A stretch of DNA of 64,000 nucleotides from Orobanche coerulescens (taxonomy: Eukaryota; Streptophyta; Magnoliopsida; Lamiales; Orobanchaceae): contig CM065801.1 in the NCBI GenBank assembly GCA_033398695.1, forward strand, positions 101,797,170 through 101,861,169, written 5' to 3'. The notes under the pieces were generated by a model, which made no database searches, had not been told where the DNA came from, and worked only from the letters and a program-made list of their open reading frames with translations. Made by a program: the position numbers and the translations under genes. Shown here one piece after another: positions 11,378 to 23,954 of this stretch (position 1 is its first letter; each line of letters opens with the position of its first letter).

Positions 11378-14300
11378 CTAAGGGTCCAACAACTCGGGAT
11401 AACTCTCCCGCATACTCTCCTCGGTGTCCCAAGTAGCCTCTTCGATTCCGTGTCTAGACCACTGAATCTTGACCAAAGGAATCGTATTGTTCCTCAACTG
11501 TTTGATTCGCTGCTCTAAAACTCGTATAGGATGCTCCTCATACGAATGATCATCCGCGATCTCGATTTCGTCGAAATGGAGTATGTGGCTCGGGTCGACA
11601 ACAGACTTCCACAACTGAGAGACATGAAACACATTATGAATCCGGCTCAATGCCGAAGGTAAAGCCAATCGATAAGCTAACTCGCCTACTCGATCCAAAA
11701 TATCAAACGGTCCAATGAATCTCGGACTCAACTTTCCCCGCTTCCCGAAACAGACGATACCTCGACTTGGTGATACTTTGACCAAAACGTGGTCACCCGT
11801 CTCGAACTCTAGTGGTCGATGATGATTATCTGCATATGATTTCTGTCGACTCTGAGCTGTCAACATACGACTCCTGATCAAAGCTACCTTCTCCCGGGCG
11901 GCTATAAGCATATCGGGCTCGATGCCGATTGAATCTGATAGGTCGTCCCAACACAAAGGAGATCGACAATGATGACCATACAAGGCCTCGTAAGGTGCCA
12001 TCTTAATCGAAGCATGCTAACTATTATTGTATGTGAACTCAATCAACGGTAATTGGGCTTCCCAATCGTCTTTCCAATCGAGGACGCATGCCCTCAACAT
12101 GTCCTCCAATGTCTGAATAGTCCTTTCCGATTGTCCGTCGGACTGAGGATGAAAAGCGGTACTGAGATTAAGCTGAGTTCCCAAAGCACGATGAACTGAT
12201 TTCCAAAAATGAGACATGAATCGTCCGTCACGATCGGAAACGATACTTTTAGGAGTACCGTGCAGTCTCACTATCTCTTTGATGAACAACTGTGAAAGTC
12301 TCTCGGGACCCCACGTATCCTTAATCTCAAGGAAATGAGCCGATTTAGTCAAACGGTCCACAATTACCCAGATTGTATTTATGCCACGATGACTCGTCAA
12401 TAAACTCGTGATGAAATCCATTGAGATGTCTTCCCACTTCCACTCTGGAATAGGGAGAGGTTTCAGCATACCCGCCGGTCGCTGATGTTCAATCTTGACT
12501 TGCTGACAGGTTAAGCATCTCGAAATAAATTCTGCGACTTCTAACTTCATATTACTCCACCAGTAATTTTGTTTCAAGTCCTTGTACATCTTGCTAGACT
12601 CCAGATGAACAGAATAAGGGGTAGCATGAGCTTCTCTCAATATCGAGTTTTTTCAACTCGTCATCCGCCGGTGCGCATAACCGATTCTTGAATTGCAAAA
12701 GTCCATCCTCGTGGACCACAAATCCAGGGGCTTTCCCCTGAACCACATCCTCTTGGATGCGTAACAATGATGGGTCTACCCTGATTTACTCTGATTGCCT
12801 CCTCAAGTGGTGATGAAATCTTTAACATGCAAAGTTGCCCTTGCATTCGCTGAAGCCAGACCTCGATCTCGGGTCTAAGGAATTCCTGCTGAAGCTCCTT
12901 CTGAACTGTTAAATGAGCAAGCATTTGCTCCTGAAAGGACTTACGAATCAATGCATCGGCAACCACGTTTGCCTTACCCGGGTGGTGCAGGATCTCGATA
13001 TCATAATCTTTTATTAGTTCCAACCACCGCCTCTGTCGCATATTTAACTCCTTCTAAGTAAATATATACTTCAAACTCTTGTGATCGGTGAATATCTGAC
13101 AGGTGACGCCATAAAGGTAATGACACCCAAATTTCAATGCGAAAACCACGGCTGCTAACTCCAGGTCGTGGGTCGGATAATTAACCTCGTAAGGTCTCAA
13201 TTGCCGTGAAGCATAGGCAATAACCTTCCCATTCTGCATTAATACACATCCGAGACCGTGTCTGGACGTGTGAATATAAATCACGAATCCTTCCGTCCCT
13301 TGTGGCAAGGAAAGTACAGGTGCTGAAATTAACCGGCTCTTGAGTTCCTCAAAACTCCGCTGACACGCGTCGGACCATGCATATTTCTTATCCTTTCACA
13401 AAAGGTTCGTCATTGGTTGAGCAATTTAGAAAATCCTGCTACAAACTGCCGATAATAACCGGCTAATCCGAGAAAGCTCCAGATTTCCTTAACATTCTTC
13501 GGAGGTAAACAATCTTGGATAGCCTCCGTCTTCTGAGGATCAACATGCACCCCGTCTGATGAAATTACATGCCCGAGAAACGTCACTTCGGACATCCAGA
13601 ACTCACATTTGGAAAACTTTCCATAAAGTTGCTCTCGTCTCAACACGTCGAGAACCTGATGAAGGTGAAGCTCGTGTTCCTCCCGGTCACGAGAATAAAT
13701 TAAAATGTCATCAATGAAGACAACCACAAACTGATCCAAAAAGTCGATGAAAACTCGATTCATTAATTCCATGAATACCGCAGATGCATTAGATAACCCA
13801 AACGACATTACCTCGAACTCATAATGACCATAGCGTGTACGAAACGCTGTCCTTGCAATATCCGACTCTCGAATTCGCAACTGATGATATCCAGATCTTA
13901 GGTCGATCTTGGAAAATATTGAAGCTCCCTGAAGTTGATCTAAGAGATCATCAATACGGGGTAGAGGATACTTATTCTTGATCGTTACCCTGTTCAACTC
14001 CCGATAATCAATACACAAGCGAAATGAACCATCCTTGTTCTTGACAAACAACACTGGTGCTCCCCACGGGGACGCACTCGGTCGGATATAACCTTTCTCG
14101 AACAATTCCTCAAGTTGATTCTTCAACTCCTGCATTTTGGTCGGGGCCATCCGGTACGGTGCCTTCGATATTGGAGACGTACCAGGCTCCAACTCAATCG
14201 TGAATTCCACATCTCTCTGTAGAGGTAAACCAGGTAGCTTGTCTAGGAGTACATCGTCAATCGAAAACAATGATACCACGAATGATTGAACACCTCGATT

Positions 14301-14908
14301 GACATAGAACGGTTAATCGATGACAATGATACAATGAATGATTGAACACCTCGATTGCCTTAGAACGGTCAATCGATGAAAATGATATAATGAATGATTG
14401 AACACTTCGATTGCCTTAGAATGGCCAATCGATGAAAATGATACAATGAATGATTTAACACTTCGATTGCCTTAGAATGGCCAATCGATGAAAATGATAC
14501 GATGAATGATTGAACACTTCGATTGCCTTAGAATGGCCAATCGATGAAAATGATACGATGAATGATTGAACACTTCGATTGCCTTAGAACGGCCAATCGA
14601 TGAAAATGAAACAATGAATGATTGAACACTTTGATTGAGTAATTTCACTGCTTCCATCATATTAATAATTCTTCTGGAACAACGGGGATTACCTCCCTGA
14701 AATACACACTCGGCTCCAATGACTGAAATGATAGTGACCAAGCGCTTACGAACACTGAGGATGGTATCATGACGATCCATCCAACTAATACCCAATTTTA
14801 CATCGTCCTTAGATAAATCCACCACGATGAGGTCCGCCAACCAAATGCGGTCATTAAGCTTAACTCGGTATGATTTCCGAAAATTCTTCTACCGTCAGGT
14901 AGACCAAT
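11378..14908 (-). pseudogene. pol: Broken pol of element A, copy 2 (protease end to chromodomain)
   Basis: From right to left: the end of the protease region and linker (14472-14840); a 56-bp minisatellite; reverse transcriptase in one 289-codon frame (13410-14279) with [12 protein letters not shown] but [11 protein letters not shown] where [12 protein letters not shown] is usual; RNase H (13054-13308) ending in a TAG; the connection domain and integrase N-end (12661-13041); integrase core with SDRDGRF (12017-12640), closed by a TAG at an in-frame position; integrase tail and chromodomain (11378-12001). The frameshifts after the RT domain and near 12655 are the same as in copy 1. The upstream half of the gene lies beyond element B at 24207-25028. 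Confidence 0.9.
14256..14644. repeat. 56-bp minisatellite inside A pol, copy 2
   Basis: About seven 56-bp units with starts near 14284, 14340, 14396, 14452, 14508, 14564 and 14620. The order of variant units (for example the GATTTAACAC unit in fourth place) matches copy 1, so the expansion predates the duplication of the A body. Confidence 0.92.
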
Positions 14909-16308
14909 GATATTGTAACACCTTGAGATATTCGGAGTATATTACAGCGTCGTGGACCCCTACATGGGATCCACCAGGCTACAAGAAGCGAACACCCCTC
15001 GACTAACCATCTCGGTTAGCGAGGATACACAATCAAATCATACATCACATGGAAATACTCCCGGAGCAACGGACGAAATGAGCAACAATCGACAACGTAG
15101 CAATTTAAAATAATACAACACGGAGTTTGATTTGAAAAGCCTAACTACTCGCGAGTACAGTCTATCAGTTTATAAATATAGAAAACAACCATATCGAAAT
15201 GGACAAAAGAAATAAGTAGACCCAAGTGCACATGTCAACGACCCTGGCCAACATCCTCGTACTGTCCCAGCGCTTGCTCATCCGGATGATCATAACCTGA
15301 AATCCATAACAAGAATTTCCCCACAACGGGTCCCCAGAGGGGTTAGCAATTACGCTACTACAAGTAATCAAGGCAAACCAATCGCTTACACATTTCATAG
15401 TACATGCACCAATATCATTTCAAAAACCAAAACCAGACATGTCTTTTCCGGAAACAAACAGTCACAATTAATTTGCCTAGGACCGGGACGAAGCCACGAA
15501 TCCCACTCGAGGCCTCTAAGGACCCTCCCGAGCTGGCCACATTCATAAAACAAACCAAGCACCACACGTCACCTAGGATCGGGACGAAGCCACGAATCCC
15601 ACTCGAGGCCTCTAAGGACCCTCCCGAGCTGGCTAGCGAATCAAACTCATGAATCCAGGACGAAGCCATAGATTCCCTCGAGGCCCCGTCGGACCCTCCC
15701 GAGGTGAGTAAAGCACACACAATATACATTACCATTTCATGTTAAGCATAAAGGTTTCCAAGAATTACTTGCCTTGAATAATTGACGACGCAACGAACGG
15801 AAAGTAAAGTCACCAACGAACGCTAGGAACCAACGAAACCGAACCTAACGATTCGAAGAATACAATCACAACCATTTCTAAATGAATACGGAATTGGAAT
15901 ACACCCGAAAACCCGCCTACGATTCATGTATATTCGTATATAAACAACAACGAGGGAGGACCACAACCAACCCTCTCGATTCCGTAAAAACCATGAAATA
16001 TACGATGAATCCGTAGGGAAACTAAGAATACCAACAAGATTAATCATATTCATCATGAATCCACCAACAAAACGAAACGAATCGGAAGAAAATCCCAAAA
16101 ACCCCAAATTATCCAAAAGTAGGGTTCTAAGAGATTTACCTTGGATTTGGATGAAAGATTCGTGTTGATGTTGTTATAATACACCAATAACTCAAGAAAG
16201 ATGTTGGATGAGATGATTGGAGGAAGAAATCGCCAAGAAAATCGCCCGGAATCGCCTTAGCCGCGGAGAGGAGGAAGAAATGAGAAATTATGATTATCTC
16301 GGTCAACT

Positions 16309-16329
16309 CCCTGGTTTATATAACCAGGG
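16309..16329 (-). promoter_or_regulatory. TATA box inside a perfect inverted repeat, B 3' LTR
   Basis: The sequence is CCCTGGTT, TATAT, AACCAGGG: eight-base arms around a TATATAA core, able to form a hairpin or cruciform. On the minus strand it lies just downstream of the palindrome array. The copy in the 5' LTR (23400-23420) is identical. Confidence 0.65.
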
Positions 16330-16333
16330 AGTG

Positions 16334-16850
16334 TTAGCGCGTGCTAACTCCTCAAAGTTAGCGTGCGCTAGCGGGATAAAATTCCAATCCATACAGTTAG
16401 CGTCGATCCGGTGGCAGTTTCGGCGTTAGCGTCTTACTCCAAATGTAGCGTGCGCTAATAACCTATCGGTAGCGCGCACTATCGACCAATAGCGTGCGCT
16501 ACACGGGCATCGATCGAGTCGGTGGCAAATCGTCGAGAACTCACGGACCCGTTAGCGCGCTATCTCGTACAAGCGTGGCGTGCGCTACTTGGCACTGACC
16601 GAGTTCGATGGTATCGTCGGCCTTTGGACAGTCATGCTAGCGCGCGCTAACGAACAACTTAACGTACGCTAGTCTACCGACATTATCGTGCGCTATACAA
16701 AGTAGCGTGCGCTAATCCGATAGTCCAGAGGGCTGGGAACAGAACTGCCACTCCCAGGGCTAACTCGCTAGCGCGCGCTACGAAGTAAACGTAGCATGCA
16801 CTACTAAGGGACCTCTAGCGTGCGCTATGCATAAAATTTAGCGTGCGCTA
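16334..16850. repeat. Array of TAGCGYGCGCTA palindromes in B 3' LTR
   Basis: About sixteen copies of a 12-bp near-palindrome, TAGCGCGCGCTA or TAGCGTGCGCTA, with irregular spacers. The array starts at the TATA box and runs about 515 bp into U3. Several units are eroded relative to the 5' LTR copy. Confidence 0.9.
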
Positions 16851-17098
16851 GATACCGAATATAAACGGTCCAAAACACCGGAATACGAATGAAACGTCAA
16901 ACGGAACATCTCAAGACACATCAAAACATAGGATGGATCCATGGCAACCCCGAAACAGCGGTTCCGCACAACAATAACGAGAATCAGATCATTAGATGAC
17001 GGGAAAGATACACCGAAAGATACACGAGGGTCTCTACGACCGAAAAAATACATCGAAAATAAAAAAAAATTCAAAGGAAAAAAAATGCGGATATTACA

Positions 17099-17113
17099 TT
17101 CTACCCCTCTAAA
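17099..17113 (-). other. Polypurine tract of element B
   Basis: The minus strand reads TTTAGAGGGGTAGAA, abutting the 3' LTR. The adjacent block GACGAAACTTGT is shared with the C elements. Confidence 0.8.
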
Positions 17114-17133
17114 AACAAGTTTCGTCCCGAAAC

Positions 17134-20100
17134 TTAAGAGACAAACAACTCGGGGTACCTAGCACGCATGCTATCCTCGGTTTCCCAAGTTGCCTCCTCG
17201 AAACCATGTTTCGACCACTGCACTTTGACCAAAGGGATGGTCTTACGCCTCAGTCATTTCTCGCGATGCTCCAAAATCTTCAAGGGACGTTCTTCAAAAG
17301 TAATATCCTCTGCGACATCAATCTCCCCATAGTCGATGATGTGACTAGGATCCGGGACATATTTCCTCAGCTGGGAAACATGAAAAATGCTATGAACATG
17401 ACTCAGGGCCAGGGGCAATGCCAAACGGTATGCCAACCCACCGACTCGCTCGAGAATCTCGAAGGGTCCAATAAATCTCGGACTCAACTTCCCCTTTTTC
17501 CCGAAACGGAAAATTCCCCTCGTCGGCGACACCTTCAGCAAAACGTGGTCTCCCACCTTGAATTCTAAAGGTCGACGACAGACATCGGCATAGGACTTTT
17601 GTCGACTCTGGGCAGTCAACATCTGTTCCCGAATTAATTCTATCTTCCGCCTCGTCTCTAAAACGACATCCGGCTCGGTCCCGACTAAGTTGGACGCCTC
17701 ATTCCAACAAATCGGGGATCGGCATCGCCGCCCATAAAGTGCCTCATACGGTGCCATCCGAACCGACGCATGCCAACTATTGTTGTATGTGAATTCGATC
17801 AATGGCAAATGCTCCTCCCAGTCGCTGCTCCAATCGAGAGCGCACGCACGCAACATATCCTCGAACGTCTGGATAGTGCGTTCTGACTGTCCATCTAACT
17901 GAGGATGGAAAGAGGTACTCAAACGCAAACGAGTACCCAATGCTTTATGCACCGCCTTCCAAAAGTGCGATACAAATCGGCCATCACGATCTGAAACAAT
18001 AGACTTCGGAGTACCGTGAAGCCTCACAATCTGCGCGATAAACACACGAGCTAACTTTTCCGGGCGCCAAGTGTCCTTGATGCCCAGAAAATGTGCCGAA
18101 TTAGTCAAACGATCAGCAATCGCCCATACCATATTCATGCCCGACCTCGATCTCGGCAAACTGGTAACGAAATCCATCGATATGTCTTCCTATTTCCATT
18201 TCGGAACGGGGAGTGACTGCAATAACCCAGCCGGTCGCTGATGCTCGATTTTGACCTGCTGACAAGTCAAGCACTTCGCTACAAACTGCGCGACCTCTTC
18301 CTTCATATCATTCCACCAGAAGTTCCTCCTCAAGTCCTTGTACATCTTACTCGAACCAGGATGAACGGAGTAAGGTGTAGCATGGGCCTCATGCAAAATA
18401 CTCTGTCTCAACTCTGAGTCGTTCGGCACACAAAGCCGACTCTGGAATCTCAAAATACCATCCTCGTGAATCACAAACCCAGGAGATTTTCCCTTAAGAA
18501 CGTTCTCTCGGATTTGGGTAATCATCGGATCCTCTAACTGTTTCAGCTTAATTTCATCGATCAAAGACGACGAAATCTCTAAAGCACAAAGTTACCCGGC
18601 AGCTCCAGGCAACAAAACCTCAACATCTAACTCGATCAAAGCCCGCCGAAGCTCAGACTGAGATGTAAAGACCTCAAGCGTTCGCAACGCAATCGGTTTC
18701 CGACTCAAGGCGTCGGCCACGACTTTCGCCTTGCCCGGATGATAAAGGATTTCGAGGTCATAATCCTTAATCAGCTCTAACCACCTTCTCTGCTTCATAT
18801 TCAACTCCCGCTGAGTAAATATGTATTTCAGACTTTTATGATCGGTAAAAATCTGACATGTAGAGCCGAAAAGGTAGTGACGCCAGATCTTGAGCGCAAA
18901 AACAACTGCCGCTAACTCCAAATCATGAGTAGGGTAGTTAAGCTCATACGGCCTCAACTGTCTCGATGCATAAGCAATGGTCTTGCCGTGCTGCATCAAC
19001 ACGCACCCAAGACCCTGTCCCGAAGCATCGCTATAAATAGCAAAACCCTCGTTGCCACATGGCAATGCTAAAACTGGGGCTGAAGTCAAACGCCTCTTCA
19101 GTTCCTCAAAACTCGACTGTCTCTCGTTATTCCAGACGAACTTCTCGGACTTCTGGAGCAACTGAGTAAGCGGCCGAGCCAGTTTCGAGAAACCCTCGAC
19201 GAACCTACAGTAGTAGCCAACCAAACCCAAGAAACTACGGACCTCCTTCACATTCATGGGCGGCGCCCAATCCAACACTGCCTCAACCTTCAGCGGATCC
19301 ACTTGGACTCCCTCGGCTGAAATCACGTGACCCAAAAACATCACTTCCTTCAGCCAGAACTCACATTTCGAGAACTTCGCGTAGAGTTGCTCGGTCCTCA
19401 AAATGTCTAACACTATCCGCAAATGATGGGCATGCTCATCCCCATTCCTAGAATAGATAATAATATCGTCAATGAAGACGACGACACACTTATCCAAATA
19501 CTCGATAAAGACTTTGTTCATCAACTGCATGAACACCGCCGGCGCATTAGTTAAGCCGAAAGGCATAACTACGAACTCATAATGTCCGTATCTCATCCGA
19601 AAAGTTGTTTTCGGCACATCGGATTCCCTCACCCGGAGCTGATAGTACCCCGATCTCAAATCAATCTTCGAGAATACCGCGGCTCCCTGCAACTGATCGA
19701 ACAAGTCATCAATCCTCGGCAGGGGATACTTGTTCTTGATGGTCACCTTGTTTAGTTCACGATAGTCGATACACAAACGCAGTGAACCATCCTTCTTCCG
19801 CACAAACAGGACCGGTGCGCCCCAAGGCGAGGCGCTCGGTCGAATATACCCCGACTCAAGAAGCTCACTCAATTGCTTCTTCAATTCTGTCATCTCTGAA
19901 GGTGCCATACGATATGGCGCCTTAGAAATCGGAGCCGCGCCCGGCTCTAACTCTATAGCAAACTCAACCTCACAATCCGGTGGCAATCCCGGTAACTCGT
20001 CAGGAAATACATCAGGAAACTCACTAAGGACTGGAATCGACAAAAGCTCGACTCCACCATCCTCCGCCTTCAAGGCGTAGCACCAATAACCAGTACACCC

Positions 20101-21765
20101 CTTTCGTAGGAGTCTCATCGCCTTCAAGGCGTTAATAACAAACTTCTGATTTCCCCTCCTTCGCCCCGCGAAGGAGTGCTCGGTGCCATCCTCGGCTAAC
20201 ATGGTGATGATCCTCGTGCGGTAGTTCATGATTGCGCCATGCCGCTCGAGCCAATCATCCCCGAGAATCAAATCCTCACCCTAGATGCTCACGACAATAA
20301 GATTTGAGAGCCAAGCCCTCTCACAAATAAACACAGAACAGTCCCGGACCTCTGGATCACCGACAATTCTATCACCGCTAAGAAGTTTAACGATGAAAGG
20401 CTCGCAAGGTGACAAACAGTCGAGACTCAAACGGCATACACACTCTAGAGAAATGAATGAATGCGTAGCACCCGAATTGAAAAGCACACTGACAGGATGG
20501 GAATGGATATGAACGGCACTGCCGCCACGAGCCGCTGGATCATCGGCCCTCCTCATCTCATAGATACGCGGCTGGGCAGAGCCGACACTGGAAGCTCCTC
20601 CCCTAGCGGGCTGACCCCGACCCCTACCTCGGCCGGCACTCGGAGGTGGCGGCGGAGCAAATGAGCCCTGGTTCACACTCGGCTCCAAAGGTGCTGGGTG
20701 AGAAGAACGGGCGCCGCGAAATTGTCTGAGCTTCTCACAAAAAGAAGCCTTATGGCCCGACTGGCCACAAGTATTACAAGTCAAATGTGGACGAGGACAC
20801 TCCCGGTTCACGTGGCCTGGCTGGCCACAGTTAAAGCATCTGGGGTCCTGGACGAAGGTTCCGGCGGCACTCCGAAAACTCCCAGGGAAACGAGCCGAAC
20901 CACACGTAGAATTATTTGCAGGTTGAGAATTCTGTTGACCTCCACCCTTGTGGCCCGAAAAATTTTCGGCGGATTTCTGTTTCTTACTCTCCCGAACCGC
21001 CGCACTGGCTGTCACCGACATGTCATAGGCAAGAGCTCGACTCTGATAATCCTTCAGGGTAGTACATACGAGTCCAGACATATAGTCCTGAATGGACAGT
21101 TTCATCCTCCTGGAAAAATGGAAAATTTTGTCGCTCTCATCGACAAATTGGGTTTTCACATAGCCCAGCTCTTTGTTGAAATCAGCAATAGCTTGGGATA
21201 CGGGAATATCCCGAGGTTGAGCATCATAGAAAGCATGGACTCGAGCCTGTCTAACTGGCCACGGGCAATATTCAGTCTCCATCAACTCCTGAAATTCGGC
21301 CCATGAAGCAACATGATCTTTGGGCCCAACGGCCTCCCACCAATCCGTAGCGTCCCCCGTGAGAAAGTACTGGGCAATAGGGACCTTACGTTCCTCGGGA
21401 CAGTTGGTAGCAGTGAAGACTTTAGATATCTCCTTGATCCACCCTTCCCAGCCGATCGGGTCCGAAGCTCCCGAAAACTGAGGAGGACGCATCTTGAGGA
21501 CATCCTAAAGCCGGCGATCCGCTCCGCCCCAATTAGCATGAGCCTGATCGGGGTTCTAGACTACGTGAGCTATAGCCGCCATTTGGTTAACCATTTGCTG
21601 CATAACGGCCGCAATACCAAGGTCGGCGCGCTCCTGAGAAGAAGCATGACTGTGACGGTCACCGGTACTGCCGGCTCCCGAAAAATGCGACGTGGCCGCC
21701 CCACTGGCTGCCCCACGTCCTCGGCCGCGTCCACGACCACGACCACGGTTTCCTCCGGCATCCAT
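17134..21765 (-). pseudogene. gag-pol: Full-length chromovirus gag-pol of element B with six in-frame stops
   Basis: One frame of 1544 codons runs from the Met at 21765 (MDAGGNRGRGRGRG) to TAA at 17134. Gag: core with FLTGDATDWW, then two CCHC knuckles (CFNCGQPGHVNREC, CNTCGQSGHKASFC). Protease: LFNSGATHSFIS, with Asn (codon 20476-20478) in place of the catalytic Asp. Reverse transcriptase: [12 protein letters not shown] and [12 protein letters not shown]. RNase H: YSDASGQG. Integrase: HHCC end, IADRLTNSAHF, SDRDGRF, and a Glu in the QSERT region. A chromodomain closes the protein near 17140-17250. Stops lie at 21556, 21505, 20281, 18592, 18190 and 17254. All six, and the Asp-to-Asn change, are single C-to-T or G-to-A differences from the expected codon. 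No frameshift was found. Real decay and sequencing error both fit. Confidence 0.93.
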
Positions 21766-21986
21766 ACTGGTGTTAAGAGATAACAGAAGTATATTGATGA
21801 TGAGTAAGGGAGGAAAAAGCAACCACGATTCGAAAAGCGGAAATACTATGCAAGAAAACAAAAGGCCGAATAAGAAAACTTACGAGCACTGGAAGTACCG
21901 AGATGCTGGCAGCGGTGTGACAATGTGCAAAACAAAACACGACTAGACCCAATTAACCAACAAGCCTAGGTATCCATAAACCTAGC
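21766..21986 (-). other. Leader of element B
   Basis: About 220 bp between the primer site and the first Gag codon, without coding potential. The bases next to the primer site, including ACCTAGGCTTGTTGG on the minus strand, resemble the leaders of the C elements (TGGAAACCTAGGCTGTCGGG), a link between the two families. Confidence 0.6.
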
Positions 21987-21998
21987 GCTCTGATACCA
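21987..21998 (-). other. Primer-binding site of element B
   Basis: The minus strand reads TGGTATCAGAGC, followed by GCTAGG. This is a perfect match to the usual plant initiator-Met primer site, five bases from the 5' LTR. Confidence 0.88.
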
Positions 21999-23399
21999 TT
22001 TTCTGTAACACCCTGAGATATTCGGAGTATATTACAGCGCCGTGGACCCCTACATGGGACCCACCAGGCTACAACAAGCGAACACCCCTCGACTAACCAT
22101 CTCGGTTAGCGAGGATACACAATCAAATAATACATCACATGAAAATACACCCAGAGCAACCGACGAAATGAGCAATAATTGACAACGTAGCAATTTAAAA
22201 TAATACAACACGGAGTTTGATTTGAAAAGCCTAAGTACTCGCGAGTACAGTCTATCAGTTTATAAATATAGGAAACAACCATATCGAAATGGACAAAAGA
22301 AATAAGTAGACCCAAGTGCACATGTCAACGACCCTGGCCAACATCCTCGTACTGTCCCAGCGCTCGCTCGTCCGGATGATCATAACCTGAAATCCATAAC
22401 AAGAATTTCCCCACAACGGGTCACCAGAGAGGTTAGCAATTACGCTAGTACAAGTAATCAAGGCAAACCAATCGCTTACACATTTCATAGTACATGCACC
22501 AATATCATTTCAAAAACCAAAACCAGACATGTCTTTTCCGGAAACAAACAGTCACAATTAATTTGCCTAGGACCGGGACGAAGCCACGAATCCCACTCGA
22601 GGCCTCTAAGGACCCTCCCGAGCTGGCCACATTCATAAACCAAACCAAGCACCACACGTCACCTAGGACCGGGACGAAGCCACGAATCCCACTCGAGGAC
22701 TCTAAGGACCCTCCCGAGCTGGCTAGCGAATCAAACTCATGAATCCAGGACGAAGCCATAGATTCCCTCGAGGCCCCGTCGGACCCTCCCGAGGTGAGTA
22801 TAGCACACACAATATACATTACCATTTCATGTTAAGCATAAAGGTTTCCAAGAATTACTTGCCTTGAATAATTGACGATGCAACGAACGGAAAGGAAAGT
22901 CACCAATGAACGCTAGGAACCAACGAAACCGAACCTAACGATTCGAAGAATACAATCACAACCATTTCTAAATGAATACGGAATTAGAATACACCCGAAA
23001 ACCCGCCTACGATTCATGTATATTCGTATATAAACAACAACGAGGGCGGACCACAACCAAACCCTCTCGATTCCGTAAAAAACACGAAATATACCATGAA
23101 TCCGTAGGGAAACTAAGAATACAAACAAGATTAATCATATTCATCATGAATCCACCAACAAAACGGAACGAATCGGAAAAAAATCCCAAAACCCCCAAAT
23201 TATCCAAAAGTAGGGTTCTAAGAGATTTACCTTGGATTTGGATGAAAGATTCGTGTTGATGTTGTTATAATACACCAAGAACTCAAGAAAGATGTTGGAT
23301 GAGATGATTGGAGGAAGAAATCGCCAAGAAAATCGCCCGGAATCGCCTTAGCCGCAGAGAGGAGGAAGAAATGAGAAATTATGATTATCTCGGTCAACT

Positions 23400-23420
23400 C
23401 CCTGGTTTATATAACCAGGG
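23400..23420 (-). promoter_or_regulatory. TATA box inside a perfect inverted repeat, B 5' LTR
   Basis: Identical to the copy at 16309. In this LTR it would drive the full-length B transcript leftward. Confidence 0.65.
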
Positions 23421-23424
23421 AGTG

Positions 23425-23954
23425 TTAGCGCGCGCTAACTCCTCAAGGTTAGCGTGCGCTAGCGGGATAAAATTCCAATCCATACAGTTAGCGTCCCAGT
23501 CCAGTAGCCAGATTTCTGGCCGTTAGCGTGCGCTACTCCAAATGTAGCGTGCGCTAATAACCTATTGGTAGCGCGCGCTATCAACCAATAGCGTGCGCTA
23601 CCTGGGCATCAGTCGAGTCCAGTGGCAAACTGTCCAGAACTCACCTGACCCGTTAGTGCGCGCTATCGTACAAACGTAGCGTGCGCTACTTGGCACCTGA
23701 CCGAGTTCAGTAGTAAACTGTCCAGCACTGGACAGTCACGCTAGCGCGCGCTAACAAACAACTTAACGTATGCTAGTCTCCCGACATTAGCGTGCGCTAG
23801 ACAAAGTAGCGTGCGCTAATCCGATAGTCCAGAGGGATGGGAACAGAACAGCCACTCCCAGGGCTAACTCGCTAGCGCGCGCTACAAAGTAAACGTAGCG
23901 TGCACTACTAAGGGACCTCTAGCGTGCGCTATGCAGAAAATTTAGCGTGCGCTA
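23425..23954. repeat. Array of TAGCGYGCGCTA palindromes in B 5' LTR
   Basis: About seventeen units, many perfect, with spacers rich in CCAG and CTG words such as GTCCAGTGG. It is placed directly on the U3 side of the hairpin TATA. Confidence 0.9.

Larger units (their letters stand above)
14914..17098 (-). repeat. Element B 3' LTR
   Basis: This 2185-bp LTR ends in GCGGATATTACA next to a polypurine tract. It holds three degenerate units of a roughly 95-bp repeat (15475-15710; key word CCGGGACGAAGCCAC), a TATA box framed by an inverted repeat, and the TAGCG palindrome array. It differs from the 5' LTR mainly in clusters at CAG, CTG and CCG sites between 16385 and 16640. Confidence 0.94.

Noticed and set aside
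20698..21306. A 202-codon plus-strand ORF
   Set aside because: It is the antisense shadow of B's gag, whose CCHC and WW motifs are on the minus strand.
21987..21998. tRNA-like sequence
   Set aside because: Only the primer-binding match of about 12 bases is present; there is no cloverleaf or promoter boxes of a tRNA gene.
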